NCBI GenBank assembly: GCA_948684385.1
Contig: CAPQCU010000005.1
Coordinates: forward strand, 27,105 to 91,104
Reading direction: 5' to 3'
Length of the DNA stretch: 64,000 nucleotides
Origin: an uncultured bacterium
GTDB taxonomy: Bacteria > Cyanobacteriota > Vampirovibrionia > Gastranaerophilales > Gastranaerophilaceae
The notes beneath the pieces are model-generated. The model worked only from the letters and a program-made list of their open reading frames with translations, searched no databases and had not been told where the DNA came from. The position numbers and the translations under genes are program-made. Of this stretch, positions 1 through 8,021 are shown piece by piece. How positions within the stretch are numbered: position 1 is the stretch's first letter; each line of letters begins with the position of its first letter.

Positions 1-1
1 T

Positions 2-835
2 TCTATAATCTCAAACGCAGTGATAATCGGACTTAAGATTGCAGCCGGTATTGTTTCAGGAAGCATTAGTATTATTTCTGAAGCCATACATTCTATATCG
101 GATTTTCTGGCGTCTGTACTTACTTTTTTTGCAGTAACCCGCTCTGCAGAGCCAGCCGATAAAGACCACCCGTTCGGACACGGAAAGTATGAAGATATGT
201 CAGGCTTTATTGAAGGCGGTTTGATAATTTTTGCAGGGCTTTATATTATTTACGAAGCCGGACAAAAATTGTTTTTTGGGTATTATACAAATTCAAACCC
301 TGTTGTTGGAATTTATGTCATGGCTCTGGCTGTAATTGCGAACTTTTTAGTAAGCAGATACCTCTTTTATGTCGCAAAAAAATCAGACTCAATCTCGCTT
401 TTTGCTGACGCGCAGCATTTGAGTACTGATATTTATTCCTCTCTGGGTGTGCTTTTAGGGCTTTTACTGATTAAATTTACCGGCATGACTATTTTAGACC
501 CAATTATAGCAATTATCGTGGCTTTAATTATTTTGAGAGCGGGTTTTTCGATTTCGCGCGAAACCTTAAACAATCTTCTTGATGGTTCAATTTCTACAGA
601 AGATATCACTAAGATTGAAGAAATTTTGCATAATAATCCGGTAATAAAAGGGTGTAAAAGTTTGAGGGGCAGAAAAGCAGGTCAGTGTAAAGAAATCGAG
701 ATTACGCTTCTTTTTAATCCTGATATGAAACTTGCCTGCTGCCATAATATTTGCGACCAGATAGAAGATGAAATTAAATCATCTCTCGGCAATGTTTCCG
801 TGATAATCCACGCTGAACCTGAAACAAATTGTTAA
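2..835 (+). CDS. Cation diffusion facilitator (CDF) metal exporter, 5' end cut by window edge
   Basis: Member of the CDF family, inner-membrane proton-coupled exporters of divalent metals such as Zn, Fe or Mn. The frame is open to the first base of the window, so the true start and TM1 lie upstream; the GTG at 20 is only the first in-window start-like codon. Counting from that GTG, the TM2 metal site reads H24-x3-D28, a loop motif HPFGHGKYE follows, and a second H-x3-D pair (HLSTD) marks TM5. The C-terminal ~80 residues form the cytoplasmic ferredoxin-like dimerisation domain. HD/HD-type sites are known in several CDF branches, so the substrate cannot be assigned. Family identity is firm. Confidence 0.9.
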   Translation, partial: SIISNAVIIGLKIAAGIVSGSISIISEAIHSISDFLASVLTFFAVTRSAEPADKDHPFGHGKYEDMSGFIEGGLIIFAGLYIIYEAGQKLFFGYYTNSNPVVGIYVMALAVIANFLVSRYLFYVAKKSDSISLFADAQHLSTDIYSSLGVLLGLLLIKFTGMTILDPIIAIIVALIILRAGFSISRETLNNLLDGSISTEDITKIEEILHNNPVIKGCKSLRGRKAGQCKEIEITLLFNPDMKLACCHNICDQIEDEIKSSLGNVSVIIHAEPETNC

Positions 836-910
836 CTTCTGTAACAATTTACTATCAATATATCTTGTATATATCAAAAACAGAGTTAACATGATAATAG
901 AGGTAAGTAT

Positions 911-1405
911 ATGGAAACGATTGCTTCTCCAACCCCAATTGATACATCTATGTTTACAGATTTTGCTGCTCCTGCTGTTTCAGTACAGAGCAGAAATATA
1001 GTAGAGCGCGTTGTTCCGGAAACAGAAAAAGATTCCGGAGAAACTTATCGTTCTGATGTTAGAGACGATTATGATGTAACTTATCGTGAGGTTGAAGAGC
1101 GGGAAACTCCGGAATACCGTGAACCTGAAACGCGTGAAAGAGAAGAAAGTACGCAGCAGGATTTGAATGAGTACTATTCAAAGCTTGCTGCCGGAGGTTA
1201 TATTCCTGCGGATTATTCGCACGCAGACCCTGTTGCGACTGCCTCAAGCGGAGTTAAACAATCGGCTGCTAATCTTCAAAACGCAATGATTGAAGCTGTT
1301 CAAAAAGGGATGAGTATTGAACACGCTTGTAATATCCGAACGGCAAAAGCAGCTTATGAAGCCAATGTTCGGGCACTAAAATCTACCATTTCTGTTTCTG
1401 CTTAG
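911..1405 (+). CDS. Hypothetical protein, charged low-complexity linker and helical C-terminus
   Basis: A 164-residue protein of unknown function. A good ribosome binding site (agagg) lies 7 nt before the ATG. Residues 1-33 are hydrophobic and Ser/Pro-rich. Residues about 34-83 are very rich in Glu, Arg, Asp and Tyr and probably disordered. The last 50 residues look helical and end in a segment (AKAAYEANVRALKSTI) that loosely resembles the C-terminal helix of flagellar rod/hook proteins, too weak for a call. There is no signal peptide or membrane segment. Its stop codon overlaps the stop of the convergent zinc-ribbon gene, so the two genes end in each other. Confidence 0.6.
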   Translation: METIASPTPIDTSMFTDFAAPAVSVQSRNIVERVVPETEKDSGETYRSDVRDDYDVTYREVEERETPEYREPETREREESTQQDLNEYYSKLAAGGYIPADYSHADPVATASSGVKQSAANLQNAMIEAVQKGMSIEHACNIRTAKAAYEANVRALKSTISVSA

Positions 1406-2016
1406 CGCATAAGGAAAATTAATTCGTTATAAAAACGCAGAACAAACACAATAATAATCAGTAAAATGATTAGTATTATTGCCTGTGGCGATTTCCAATC
1501 AAAATACTCGTGTACGTGATAAACTCTGTCTTTATATGTATCAATATAATGTACTAAATAAAGAATGTTGAAAATTAACATGTAGTGCGGGTTAAAAGGT
1601 ATTTCTGCGCTGTATGTTCTTAGAGTGTATTTTTGGATAATTCTTAAGACCCTGTAAGTTAAAGCGATGTAAATTATGCATTGCAGAAGTGTGAATAAAG
1701 CAAGGAATGCAGCCTGTTTAAAGAAATAAAACAGGTAAAAACCTCCGTTTATAGCCAGCAAAGCAACCAGCCAGTTGAGTTTCAGGCAATCTCTTTTGCC
1801 GTCAGAGAGTTTGTTAATAGCTTTTCCGTTAATAAAAAACCATATTGTAGAGAAAAAACCGAAAGTAAGAATATCAATCGCCAGAAAAGGCCCGAATTCT
1901 TTAAATTTTATGCCCGGCAGCTCCGGTTCTTTAAATAATGCACCGCATTGTTCGCACCTTAAAGCATCTGCATCAATAAGATTTCCGCAAAACGGACAAT
2001 TAATTTTTTCGCTCAT
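1402..2016 (-). CDS. Zinc-ribbon membrane protein of unknown function
   Basis: A 204-residue integral membrane protein. It opens with a zinc ribbon (C8-x2-C11 and C21-x2-C24, pattern CPFCG...CEQCG), followed by about four to five hydrophobic segments between residues 40 and 203. Zinc-ribbon plus multi-TM layouts are common in bacterial membrane proteins of unknown role. Its ATG lies inside the last codons of nth (17-bp overlap), so the pair is translationally coupled. The overlap is probably organisational and gives no functional hint. No enzyme motif is visible. Confidence 0.75.
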   Translation of the reverse strand: MSEKINCPFCGNLIDADALRCEQCGALFKEPELPGIKFKEFGPFLAIDILTFGFFSTIWFFINGKAINKLSDGKRDCLKLNWLVALLAINGGFYLFYFFKQAAFLALFTLLQCIIYIALTYRVLRIIQKYTLRTYSAEIPFNPHYMLIFNILYLVHYIDTYKDRVYHVHEYFDWKSPQAIILIILLIIIVFVLRFYNELIFLMR

Positions 2017-2659
2017 TACAACTCTCTTTTTTATTTATTATACCATGAGCACAGTATTTAGCAATCGGACATTCTGAACACTTCGGATTTATTGGTTTAC
2101 AGACATTCTGACCGTGAGTTACCATAAGTGTATTAATGTCTATCCAGTATTTAACAGGAAGCTTTGCTCTTAGCGCAAATTCGGTTTCTTCCGGAGTTTT
2201 TGTTTTTACGTATCCAAGCCTGTTAAAAATTCTGTGGACATGAACATCAACGCAGATAGCAGGTTTGTTAAAACCTCTGGAAAGTACGAGATTTGCAGTC
2301 TTGCGCCCTACTCCGTTGAACTTGATTAACTCTTCGATTTCATCAGGAACGATACCGCCGAGCTCTTCATCAATCTGGCGTGAAAGCTCAATAATCTGAC
2401 GAGCTTTGTTTTCGTAAAATCCAACGGGGTAAATTGCTTTTGCAAGTTCTTTTACCCCAACCCCTTTCATTTCGCGGGGAGTTTTTGCAAGCTCAAGCAT
2501 CCTTAATGTCGCAGGGTAAGTCGTGCGGTCGTTTGTTCTAAGGCTTAGAATACAGGAAATTAAAACAAGATACGGGTCATTGAATGTGTCCATAAGGTTC
2601 ACAAACTCGCTTCTTGTCTGTTTCGCATCTTTAAGTATTTGTACAATTTCGTCTATCAT
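2000..2659 (-). CDS. nth: Endonuclease III (DNA glycosylase/AP lyase)
   Basis: Base-excision repair glycosylase that removes oxidised pyrimidines and cleaves the abasic site. The 219-residue length matches bacterial Nth. The helix-hairpin-helix motif (FNGVGRKTANLVL, residues 114-126) contains the catalytic Lys120. The catalytic Asp138 sits in VDVHVHR. The C-terminal [4Fe-4S] cluster ligands are all present as C187-x6-C194-x2-C197-x5-C203. The start is supported by an aaaaggtg ribosome binding site just upstream. It lies downstream of speB on the same strand (74-nt gap) and overlaps the zinc-ribbon gene that follows. Confidence 0.97.
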   Translation of the reverse strand: MIDEIVQILKDAKQTRSEFVNLMDTFNDPYLVLISCILSLRTNDRTTYPATLRMLELAKTPREMKGVGVKELAKAIYPVGFYENKARQIIELSRQIDEELGGIVPDEIEELIKFNGVGRKTANLVLSRGFNKPAICVDVHVHRIFNRLGYVKTKTPEETEFALRAKLPVKYWIDINTLMVTHGQNVCKPINPKCSECPIAKYCAHGIINKKESCNERKN

Positions 2660-2714
2660 TTACACCTTTTTCACCATTCTTACTATCTTGGAATTCAAAC
2701 CTTCTAACCCTTTT

Positions 2715-2733
2715 ATTTACCCCCATTTACCCC
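2715..2733. repeat. Two adjacent ATTTACCCC nonamers between nth and speB
   Basis: ATTTACCCC occurs at 2715-2723 and again at 2725-2733, ten bases apart or one helical turn. The same nonamer recurs in other gaps of this window (6686, 50331, 50389, 63866-63909, 63960). Its role is unknown. Confidence 0.6.
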
Positions 2734-3570
2734 TTACATTGTCATCAATAATTCTCTGATGACTTTTGTAGCAACTGCTGTTGAAGCTCCGCTTGCGTCA
2801 TAGTCCGGAGCAAGCTCGACAACATCGACACCAATTATATTGAAGTTGGAAAGGTATTTAAACCATCCGACAAGTTCTTTAAAATCAAGTCCGCCAACTT
2901 CCGGAGTGCCGGTTCCCGGCATAATTGAAGTGTCTAAGACATCCAAATCAACCGTTACAAAAATGTTTTTGTTTTTAAAGCAATCCAGTTCTGAATGTTC
3001 GTGAATAAGAGTATTGTGTTTTTTCATTAACTCAAATTCTTCTTTCATGCCTGAGCGGATACCGATTTGTTTAAGGTTTTCAAATCCCACAATCTCTGCA
3101 GAGTGACGGATTACAGCAGAATGTGAAAGCGGCTCACCGATGTATTCTTCTCTTAAATCCGTGTGTGCGTCAAAATGCACAATTGCAAGATTGTCATAAA
3201 ATTTTGATACGGCTTTGATTTCAGGTAAAGTAACCAAATGCTCGCCGCCAATTCCAAAAACGCGTTTTTTGTCGCGGTAGATTTCTTCTACGTTTTTTTG
3301 AATTAAGTCAAGTGACTTAACTGTATTACCAAGCGGGAATTCTAAATCACCGGCATCGTGGAAGTTGCAGTCTTCAAGATGTTTATCAAAATAAGGAGAA
3401 TACTCTTCTAATCCCCAGCTTGCAAGTCTGATTTGTTCCGGTGCAAACCTTGAGCCCGGGCGGTAAGATACAGTGCCGTCAAAAGGCATTCCAAGCATTA
3501 CAATGTCAGAACTTTCGTAATCGCTATTCTGTCCCATCCAATTTCTATCTAAAAATGGTCCTGTTAACAT
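2734..3570 (-). CDS. speB: Agmatinase (arginase/ureohydrolase family)
   Basis: Hydrolyses agmatine to putrescine and urea, a step of polyamine synthesis. The binuclear Mn site is complete: H111 in GGEH, the D134-A-H136-T-D138 motif, and D208/D210 in VDLDVLD. The C-terminal proline-rich motif (MPGTGTPEVGG) is typical of agmatinases. At 278 residues it is slightly shorter than E. coli SpeB. The start has a strong ribosome binding site (aaggag) and a TATAAT box about 25 nt upstream. Related ureohydrolases (guanidinobutyrase, proclavaminate amidinohydrolase) cannot be excluded by sequence alone, but agmatinase is the common bacterial assignment. Confidence 0.9.
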   Translation of the reverse strand: MLTGPFLDRNWMGQNSDYESSDIVMLGMPFDGTVSYRPGSRFAPEQIRLASWGLEEYSPYFDKHLEDCNFHDAGDLEFPLGNTVKSLDLIQKNVEEIYRDKKRVFGIGGEHLVTLPEIKAVSKFYDNLAIVHFDAHTDLREEYIGEPLSHSAVIRHSAEIVGFENLKQIGIRSGMKEEFELMKKHNTLIHEHSELDCFKNKNIFVTVDLDVLDTSIMPGTGTPEVGGLDFKELVGWFKYLSNFNIIGVDVVELAPDYDASGASTAVATKVIRELLMTM

Positions 3571-3629
3571 TTTTTTCTCCTTTTTGTTTTATTATAGCAA
3601 AAAAGTTTTTTACAGGTTTTATAAAGAGT

Positions 3630-4082
3630 ATGAATATTATGTTTTTATCACAATCACCAATTTTATCTTTTAAGGCAAAGAAAAATGATTTGCCTCAAAA
3701 ACTTGAATATACAGAAGTCGAACAGCAATGTAATGAAGTTTTGAAGAAGTTGGATAGCTTAGAGCGTAATATTAGAGTACAAAAACAAAACTTACGAGAT
3801 TATTATTCATCTCAAGACCGTTATGATTATCGTGAGCTGCTGAAAGAAAGGAGGCGTGTTGCAGGGCAGTTAAGGCGTATTGCGAAAAATGCCGGAGTTG
3901 ATGAATATGAGCTTGAATTTTGTGTTAGAATGAAAAGAGAATACAATTATTATGCACCAAAAATTGTTAGAGCGAAGTCAAAGCCGGAATTAAATCAGGT
4001 GTTAGATTTGATAAATTCATCGTCTTTGTATGTAAAAACAAAAGAGCTTTTGGCGCAGCTAATAGGGAAAAAGAAGTTTTAA
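3630..4082 (+). CDS. Lineage-specific hypothetical protein with N-terminal SFKA motif
   Basis: About 150 residues, with no recognised domain. ATGs at 3630 and 3639 are both possible; an aaagag stretch at 3623-3628 is correctly spaced only for the ATG at 3639. The N-terminus (SPILSFKAKK) carries the short F-K-(G/S/A) motif seen on three other proteins in this window. The rest is strongly helical and basic (ERRRVAGQLRRIAKNAG). There is no signal peptide or membrane segment. The next gene follows after 12 nt, so both are probably co-transcribed, and that neighbour carries a similar N-terminal motif. The reading frame extends further upstream but antisense to speB, which I discount. Confidence 0.6.
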   Translation: MNIMFLSQSPILSFKAKKNDLPQKLEYTEVEQQCNEVLKKLDSLERNIRVQKQNLRDYYSSQDRYDYRELLKERRRVAGQLRRIAKNAGVDEYELEFCVRMKREYNYYAPKIVRAKSKPELNQVLDLINSSSLYVKTKELLAQLIGKKKF

Positions 4083-4094
4083 GAAAGGAATATA

Positions 4095-4418
4095 ATGTCA
4101 AATATATCATTCACATCTACGTATAGAATACCGCTTGTTGAACAAAATATTTCAAGAGCCAAAAGACAGGCGCTTAAAAATATGGCATCAAAATATCAAA
4201 ATGTCTTATATCCATCAGGAGAGCAGGGAAACGTAAGAGTTTCGATAAGAAAAAGGCTTGATGAAGGATTTGAACAAAAACTCCGACAATTGGGCTTTAA
4301 AATTTTTCAAAAGTTTGAAAGGCACAATGTTCCAAAAACTGACGGGAAAATGGATTACTATATTTTAGAAGAAGCGAGTAAAGGAAATTATAAACAATTT
4401 GGCAAACAAAAAAGATAA
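4095..4418 (+). CDS. Lineage-specific hypothetical protein with N-terminal ISFTS motif
   Basis: A small basic protein of 107 residues with an aaggaa ribosome binding site 6 nt before the ATG. Residues 4-8 read ISFTS, the same kind of N-terminal tag as on the preceding gene (SFKA). The middle is rich in Arg, Lys and Gln. No catalytic motif, signal peptide or TM segment is visible. It is the last gene of a two-gene unit ended by the strong hairpin at 4422-4460. Function is unknown. Confidence 0.65.
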   Translation: MSNISFTSTYRIPLVEQNISRAKRQALKNMASKYQNVLYPSGEQGNVRVSIRKRLDEGFEQKLRQLGFKIFQKFERHNVPKTDGKMDYYILEEASKGNYKQFGKQKR

Positions 4419-4421
4419 AAT

Positions 4422-4460
4422 AAAAAAGGCGGGGTGAGTAAATACTCACCCCGCCTTTTT
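4422..4460. terminator. Bidirectional intrinsic terminator
   Basis: A perfect 13-bp stem (ggcggggtgagta, 4428-4440, with 4443-4455) has a 2-nt loop and is flanked by an A-run on the left and a T-run on the right. It sits between the convergent 107-aa gene and pfp and can serve both strands. Confidence 0.93.
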
Positions 4461-4469
4461 GTATAAAAA

Positions 4470-6149
4470 CTATACTCTAGCTAATTTAGCTTCGCTTTCC
4501 AAAGCAAGAGTTACTGTTGTAATATCACAAACAGAAGATGGACCGAAGTACTGAATAGCACCAGGGAATAAGTATCTGTCGTTCATTGCCCAGTCTTCTC
4601 TGTTAGCTTCAAGTTTCTTGAACACAGGGCCGTCAAGTTCAACAAGAGCTTTCTTGATAACCGGTTTCATTTCACCGTGACGTCTTTCCATGTTCATCAT
4701 CATTGTAAGAGGTACACCGCCTGCAATCCAGTCGTTAGCAGGTTCAGTAAGGTTTCTTACTGATGACAGGTAGCCTGTTAAGCCGAAGTTAATCAATGCA
4801 AATGCGTTAAAGCCAAGTGAATAACAGTAGTCAGCATCAAAGTTAGAAGGGAATGCACATCTTCCTTCGTAGCCGAAGAAGTGTGATTGAGTTGAGAATT
4901 TACCGCTGAATTTACCTTCTTTTTTCATTTTTGCTAATTTTTCTTCTACCATAGAAATCAAAAGTTTTTCAGTTTCGATTTTAGAAACCTGAACGTTGCC
5001 GTGTGGGTCTCTATCCATCAATAACTGTGATTTGATTAATGCAGGTAAAGATTTGAATACGCTTGAATTTTCGCTTGAAAGTGAGTTTTCAATGATAGCG
5101 ATTTTTTCAGCATCAGAACCTTCAGAATATTTAGAGTCTTTTTCTAAAGAAGGCATAATATCGTTTAAGTTTGCAATCATAGCTTTAAGTTCAGGAATGA
5201 ACTCGATTAAGCCTTCCGGAATAACTGCGATACCGAAGTTTTTGCCGTTTGCAGAACGTCTTGCAACAATATCTGAAATGTAGTCGATGATAGAAGAAAG
5301 TGACATTTTCTTCTGTTCAACTTCTTCAGAAATCAAAGTAATGTTTGGCTGAGTTTGAAGAGCAGCTTCCAAAGCTACGTGAGAAGCGCTTCTGCCCATA
5401 ATTTTAACAAAGTGCCAGTATTTTTTAGCAGAGTTAGCGTCTCTTTCAATGTTACCAATAAGTTCCCCGTAAGTTTTAGTAGCTGTATCAAAACCAAATG
5501 AAATTTCGATTTGTTCGTTCTTTAAGTCTCCGTCAATTGTTTTAGGACATCCGATAACCTGAATGCCTGCGTTGTTTGCAACAAACCATTCAGCAAGAAG
5601 TGCTGCATTTGTGTTAGAATCGTCGCCGCCGATGATTACAACAGCAGAGATATTGAGTTTTTTGCAAACTTCAAGAGCTGATTTAAATTGTTCTTCTGTT
5701 TCTAATTTAGTTCTGCCTGAACCGATAATATCAAAACCGCCGGTGTTTCTGTAATCGTTGATGAATTCATCGTTAAATTCAACGTATTTGCCTTCGATAA
5801 TACCGCTTGGACCGCCTAAGAAACCGTAAAGGTTGTTATCAGGATTAGCTTGTTTTAAAGCATCGTAAAGCCCTGCAATTACGTTGTGTCCGCCCGGAGC
5901 TTGTCCGCCTGAAAGTATAACACCTACGTTTCTGATTTCGCTTGAAACAGATTCTGTAGAAGTCTGGAATGTTACGGTTGGTTTGCCGTAAGTGTTTTTG
6001 AATAATTCCTTGATTTCATCTTTGTTAGCAACAGCTTCTGTTGCAGAACCTTCTTGAGAAACAAGGTGATTAATACCGTTAGCCAGTGAAGCAGGAAGCT
6101 TAGGCTGGTATTTAAGTCTCTCGATTTGTAATGGTGATAAATTTGTCAT
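4470..6149 (-). CDS. pfp: Pyrophosphate-dependent 6-phosphofructokinase, long form
   Basis: Transfers phosphate from PPi to fructose 6-phosphate reversibly, allowing both glycolysis and gluconeogenesis. The 559-residue length is that of the long plant/bacterial PPi-PFK group. Motifs are GGQAPGG (81-87), GGDDS (174-178), PKTIDGD (202-208, with the catalytic Asp) and MGRSASH (251-257). Asp177 in place of the Gly of ATP enzymes, together with Lys203, are the known markers of PPi use. The promoter TATAAT and a ribosome binding site (aaagga) lie just upstream. With PEP carboxykinase elsewhere in the window it suggests an energy-sparing fermentative glycolysis. Confidence 0.95.
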   Translation of the reverse strand: MTNLSPLQIERLKYQPKLPASLANGINHLVSQEGSATEAVANKDEIKELFKNTYGKPTVTFQTSTESVSSEIRNVGVILSGGQAPGGHNVIAGLYDALKQANPDNNLYGFLGGPSGIIEGKYVEFNDEFINDYRNTGGFDIIGSGRTKLETEEQFKSALEVCKKLNISAVVIIGGDDSNTNAALLAEWFVANNAGIQVIGCPKTIDGDLKNEQIEISFGFDTATKTYGELIGNIERDANSAKKYWHFVKIMGRSASHVALEAALQTQPNITLISEEVEQKKMSLSSIIDYISDIVARRSANGKNFGIAVIPEGLIEFIPELKAMIANLNDIMPSLEKDSKYSEGSDAEKIAIIENSLSSENSSVFKSLPALIKSQLLMDRDPHGNVQVSKIETEKLLISMVEEKLAKMKKEGKFSGKFSTQSHFFGYEGRCAFPSNFDADYCYSLGFNAFALINFGLTGYLSSVRNLTEPANDWIAGGVPLTMMMNMERRHGEMKPVIKKALVELDGPVFKKLEANREDWAMNDRYLFPGAIQYFGPSSVCDITTVTLALESEAKLARV

Positions 6150-6210
6150 AAAAAGTTTCCTTTCTTCTTTGACAAAATTATATCATGAAGAAAAGAAATT
6201 TTTACGAATA

Positions 6211-6609
6211 TTATTGAATTATATCTTCTTCGTTAAAAAATATCAGTTTACCTTTTTCAGGCACCCATTCTGCGTCGTTAATGTAAGAATTGCATTTTCT
6301 TAAAGCACCGTCTTGAAGACCAAACTTTGTTCTAATATCAGCAATCGTTTCTCTTCCGCTTGCCTGATATGTGTATTGAGCTTTGCGTTCAATTAAACCC
6401 CATAGAAATTTTTCACCGGCTTTATAAGTAAGTGTACCTTCGCTCATAGCAAGCTTAATATTTTCTTTCGGGGTTGAAGTTTTCTTATAGCCATCGGAAG
6501 AACTTCCGGAGGCAGGAGGTGTGTTCGTTTTTGTCTGCGGTTTAGTTTGTGTTGTTACGGTAGTCGTTTCTGTAGCTTGATATGCTGCATTAATTGAAAG
6601 GCTGCTCAT
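6211..6609 (-). CDS. Hypothetical protein with a LysM-like C-terminal domain
   Basis: 132 residues. The N-terminal third (about residues 10-45) is Thr/Ser/Pro/Lys-rich and probably a disordered linker. Residues about 78-128 match the shape of a LysM fold: a YTYQASGRETIADIRTKFGL start, an Asn-containing middle (CNSYINDAEW) and a PEKGKLIFF end. LysM domains usually bind peptidoglycan. No signal peptide is seen, so export would need another route, or the domain has another use. The match is by pattern only and is weaker than a canonical LysM. Confidence 0.6.
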   Translation of the reverse strand: MSSLSINAAYQATETTTVTTQTKPQTKTNTPPASGSSSDGYKKTSTPKENIKLAMSEGTLTYKAGEKFLWGLIERKAQYTYQASGRETIADIRTKFGLQDGALRKCNSYINDAEWVPEKGKLIFFNEEDIIQ

Positions 6610-6699
6610 AAAATTTACTCCTATATCTAACGTGGTTATATTAATAAAGTATTTTTATGAGAAAAAATTGCCTTTTTAACCATACATTTACCCCTACTC

Positions 6700-7494
6700 C
6701 TAAAAACCGTTGAGTAAAAGTAAACTAGCCCAGATTACAATAATCCCTGACATAACTCCTGCGATTGCGTAATGCCAGTCACCGTATTCATGAGAAAGCG
6801 GAAGGAGGGTGTCAAATGATATGTAAATCATAATTCCGACAACAGCTGCCATAAAGAAGCCTACAAAAACCTGAGGCAGGAACCAGTGTAAAAGAGCAAG
6901 ACCGATTAATGCTCCTAAAGGTTCTGTCATGCCTGTCCAGAAAGAGTACCAGATAGCCAGACGTTTTTTGCCTGTTGCGTGATAGATTGGAAGCGCTACT
7001 GCGATACCTTCCGGTATATTATGTAAAGCAATAGCGAGCGCTACAGAAATTCCGATTGTTACGTCCTGAGAAGTTACAAGGAAAGTACCTAAACCTTCCG
7101 GAAAGTTGTGAACAGCAATCGCTATTGCTGTAAGAAGTCCTGCGCGTTTGATTTTGCTATGCCTTGTACAGTTTTCACAGCCTTCGGTTAAATCTTCTTC
7201 AACGTGGTCAGGAAGAAATGTGTCGATAAGCTTGGATATTATTACTCCTGCAATAAATCCCCAGAACATAATCCAGTGGTAGTCTACAGGATAGTAGTTT
7301 TTGAGTAATTCTTCTGCAGTGGATAGAATTTCTGTAAAAGATACAAAAATCATTACTCCGGCAGAAAATCCCAAGCCTAAAGAAAGGATTTTGAGATTAT
7401 TCTTTTTAACCAGAAAAGTAATAAAACCTCCGATTACGGTAGCTAATCCGGCTAAAAGTGTCATTAATAAAGGTATTTTCCAGTTTTCTATCAT
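6700..7494 (-). CDS. zupT: ZIP-family metal transporter (ZupT-like)
   Basis: Inner-membrane importer of Zn and other divalent metals. It has eight predicted TM segments in 264 residues. The signature metal-binding motifs are H129-N-F-P-E-G in TM4 and H158-N-I-P-E-G in TM5. A Cys/His/Asp-rich cytoplasmic loop lies at about residues 95-113. This layout matches ZupT. A TATACT hexamer lies only 6 nt before the ATG with no ribosome binding site, so the mRNA may be leaderless, although the -35 region is weak. Confidence 0.92.
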   Translation of the reverse strand: MIENWKIPLLMTLLAGLATVIGGFITFLVKKNNLKILSLGLGFSAGVMIFVSFTEILSTAEELLKNYYPVDYHWIMFWGFIAGVIISKLIDTFLPDHVEEDLTEGCENCTRHSKIKRAGLLTAIAIAVHNFPEGLGTFLVTSQDVTIGISVALAIALHNIPEGIAVALPIYHATGKKRLAIWYSFWTGMTEPLGALIGLALLHWFLPQVFVGFFMAAVVGIMIYISFDTLLPLSHEYGDWHYAIAGVMSGIIVIWASLLLLNGF

Positions 7495-7573
7495 AAAATA
7501 AGTATAACACGAAAAAAATAAGTGCTTGCAAAAAAAAATTTAGCAGGTTATATTAATTTTGTACCAAACGTAC

Positions 7574-7651
7574 GGGAGCGTAGCTCAGTCTGGTTAGAGC
7601 GCATGCCTGTCACGCATGAGGTCGCGAGTTCGAGCCTCGTCGTTCCCGCCA
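7574..7651 (+). tRNA. tRNA-Asp (anticodon GTC)
   Basis: The cloverleaf folds by eye. The acceptor gggagcg (7574-7580) pairs with cgttccc (7641-7647). The anticodon stem is catgc/gcatg with loop ctgtcac, giving anticodon GTC at 7609-7611. The T arm contains ttcgagc. The discriminator is G and the CCA is encoded (7649-7651). It is followed at once by a terminator and then by a transposase remnant, so it may flank an insertion hot spot. Confidence 0.96.
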
Positions 7652-7654
7652 TTT

Positions 7655-7687
7655 AAAAAAAAGAGTCCTAATAGGACTCTTTTTTTG
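7655..7687 (+). terminator. Intrinsic terminator of tRNA-Asp
   Basis: A near-perfect hairpin agagtcc-taata-ggactct (7662-7680) is preceded by an A-run and followed by seven T residues, a few bases after the tRNA CCA end. Confidence 0.9.
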
Positions 7688-8021
7688 TTTTTTATAACTT
7701 ATTAGACCATTTGGGATGGTATGTTATTGGCTATTATGCCGCGTCGTTGGGAGTTTGAGGCTAATTTATAATGTTGAGATTTGGTGGTCTTTTCTTGCAC
7801 TTTTGTCCTCATTTTTGCACTAAATTGCACCCTAAAAACCTCTAATCACCTATCTTTCCCCGTTGTGTTTGAGCTTTGTCCCTGATACTTTTAGTGCAAG
7901 AATTGTCCGTTTTGAATTATCTTTCAATTTGATATGTGTCGAAATGTCTCTGAGATTGAGACAAAACACTTGATGTTTCTTCAAACAAGAGCAATTAATG
8001 TGTATGTAAGGATTTTTGAAT
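7688..8021. other. Non-coding segment with repeated TTGCAC/TTGTCC motifs, possible transposon end
   Basis: 334 bases without a convincing gene. TTGCAC occurs at 7795, 7815 and 7825 and inverted (gtgcaa) at 7894. TTGTCC occurs at 7803, 7877 and 7903. Multiple short transposase-binding repeats upstream of the transposase gene would fit the end of a Mu/Tn7-type element, whose ends carry several such sites. No terminal TGT...ACA pair or target duplication could be established. Confidence 0.35.

Noticed and set aside
3441..3629. Upstream extension of the SFKA protein
   Set aside because: It lies antisense to the 5' part of speB and lacks a ribosome binding site.
4470..6149. ATP-dependent phosphofructokinase
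   Set aside because: Asp at the GGDDS position and Lys in PKTIDGD are PPi-type, and the length is that of the long PPi enzyme.
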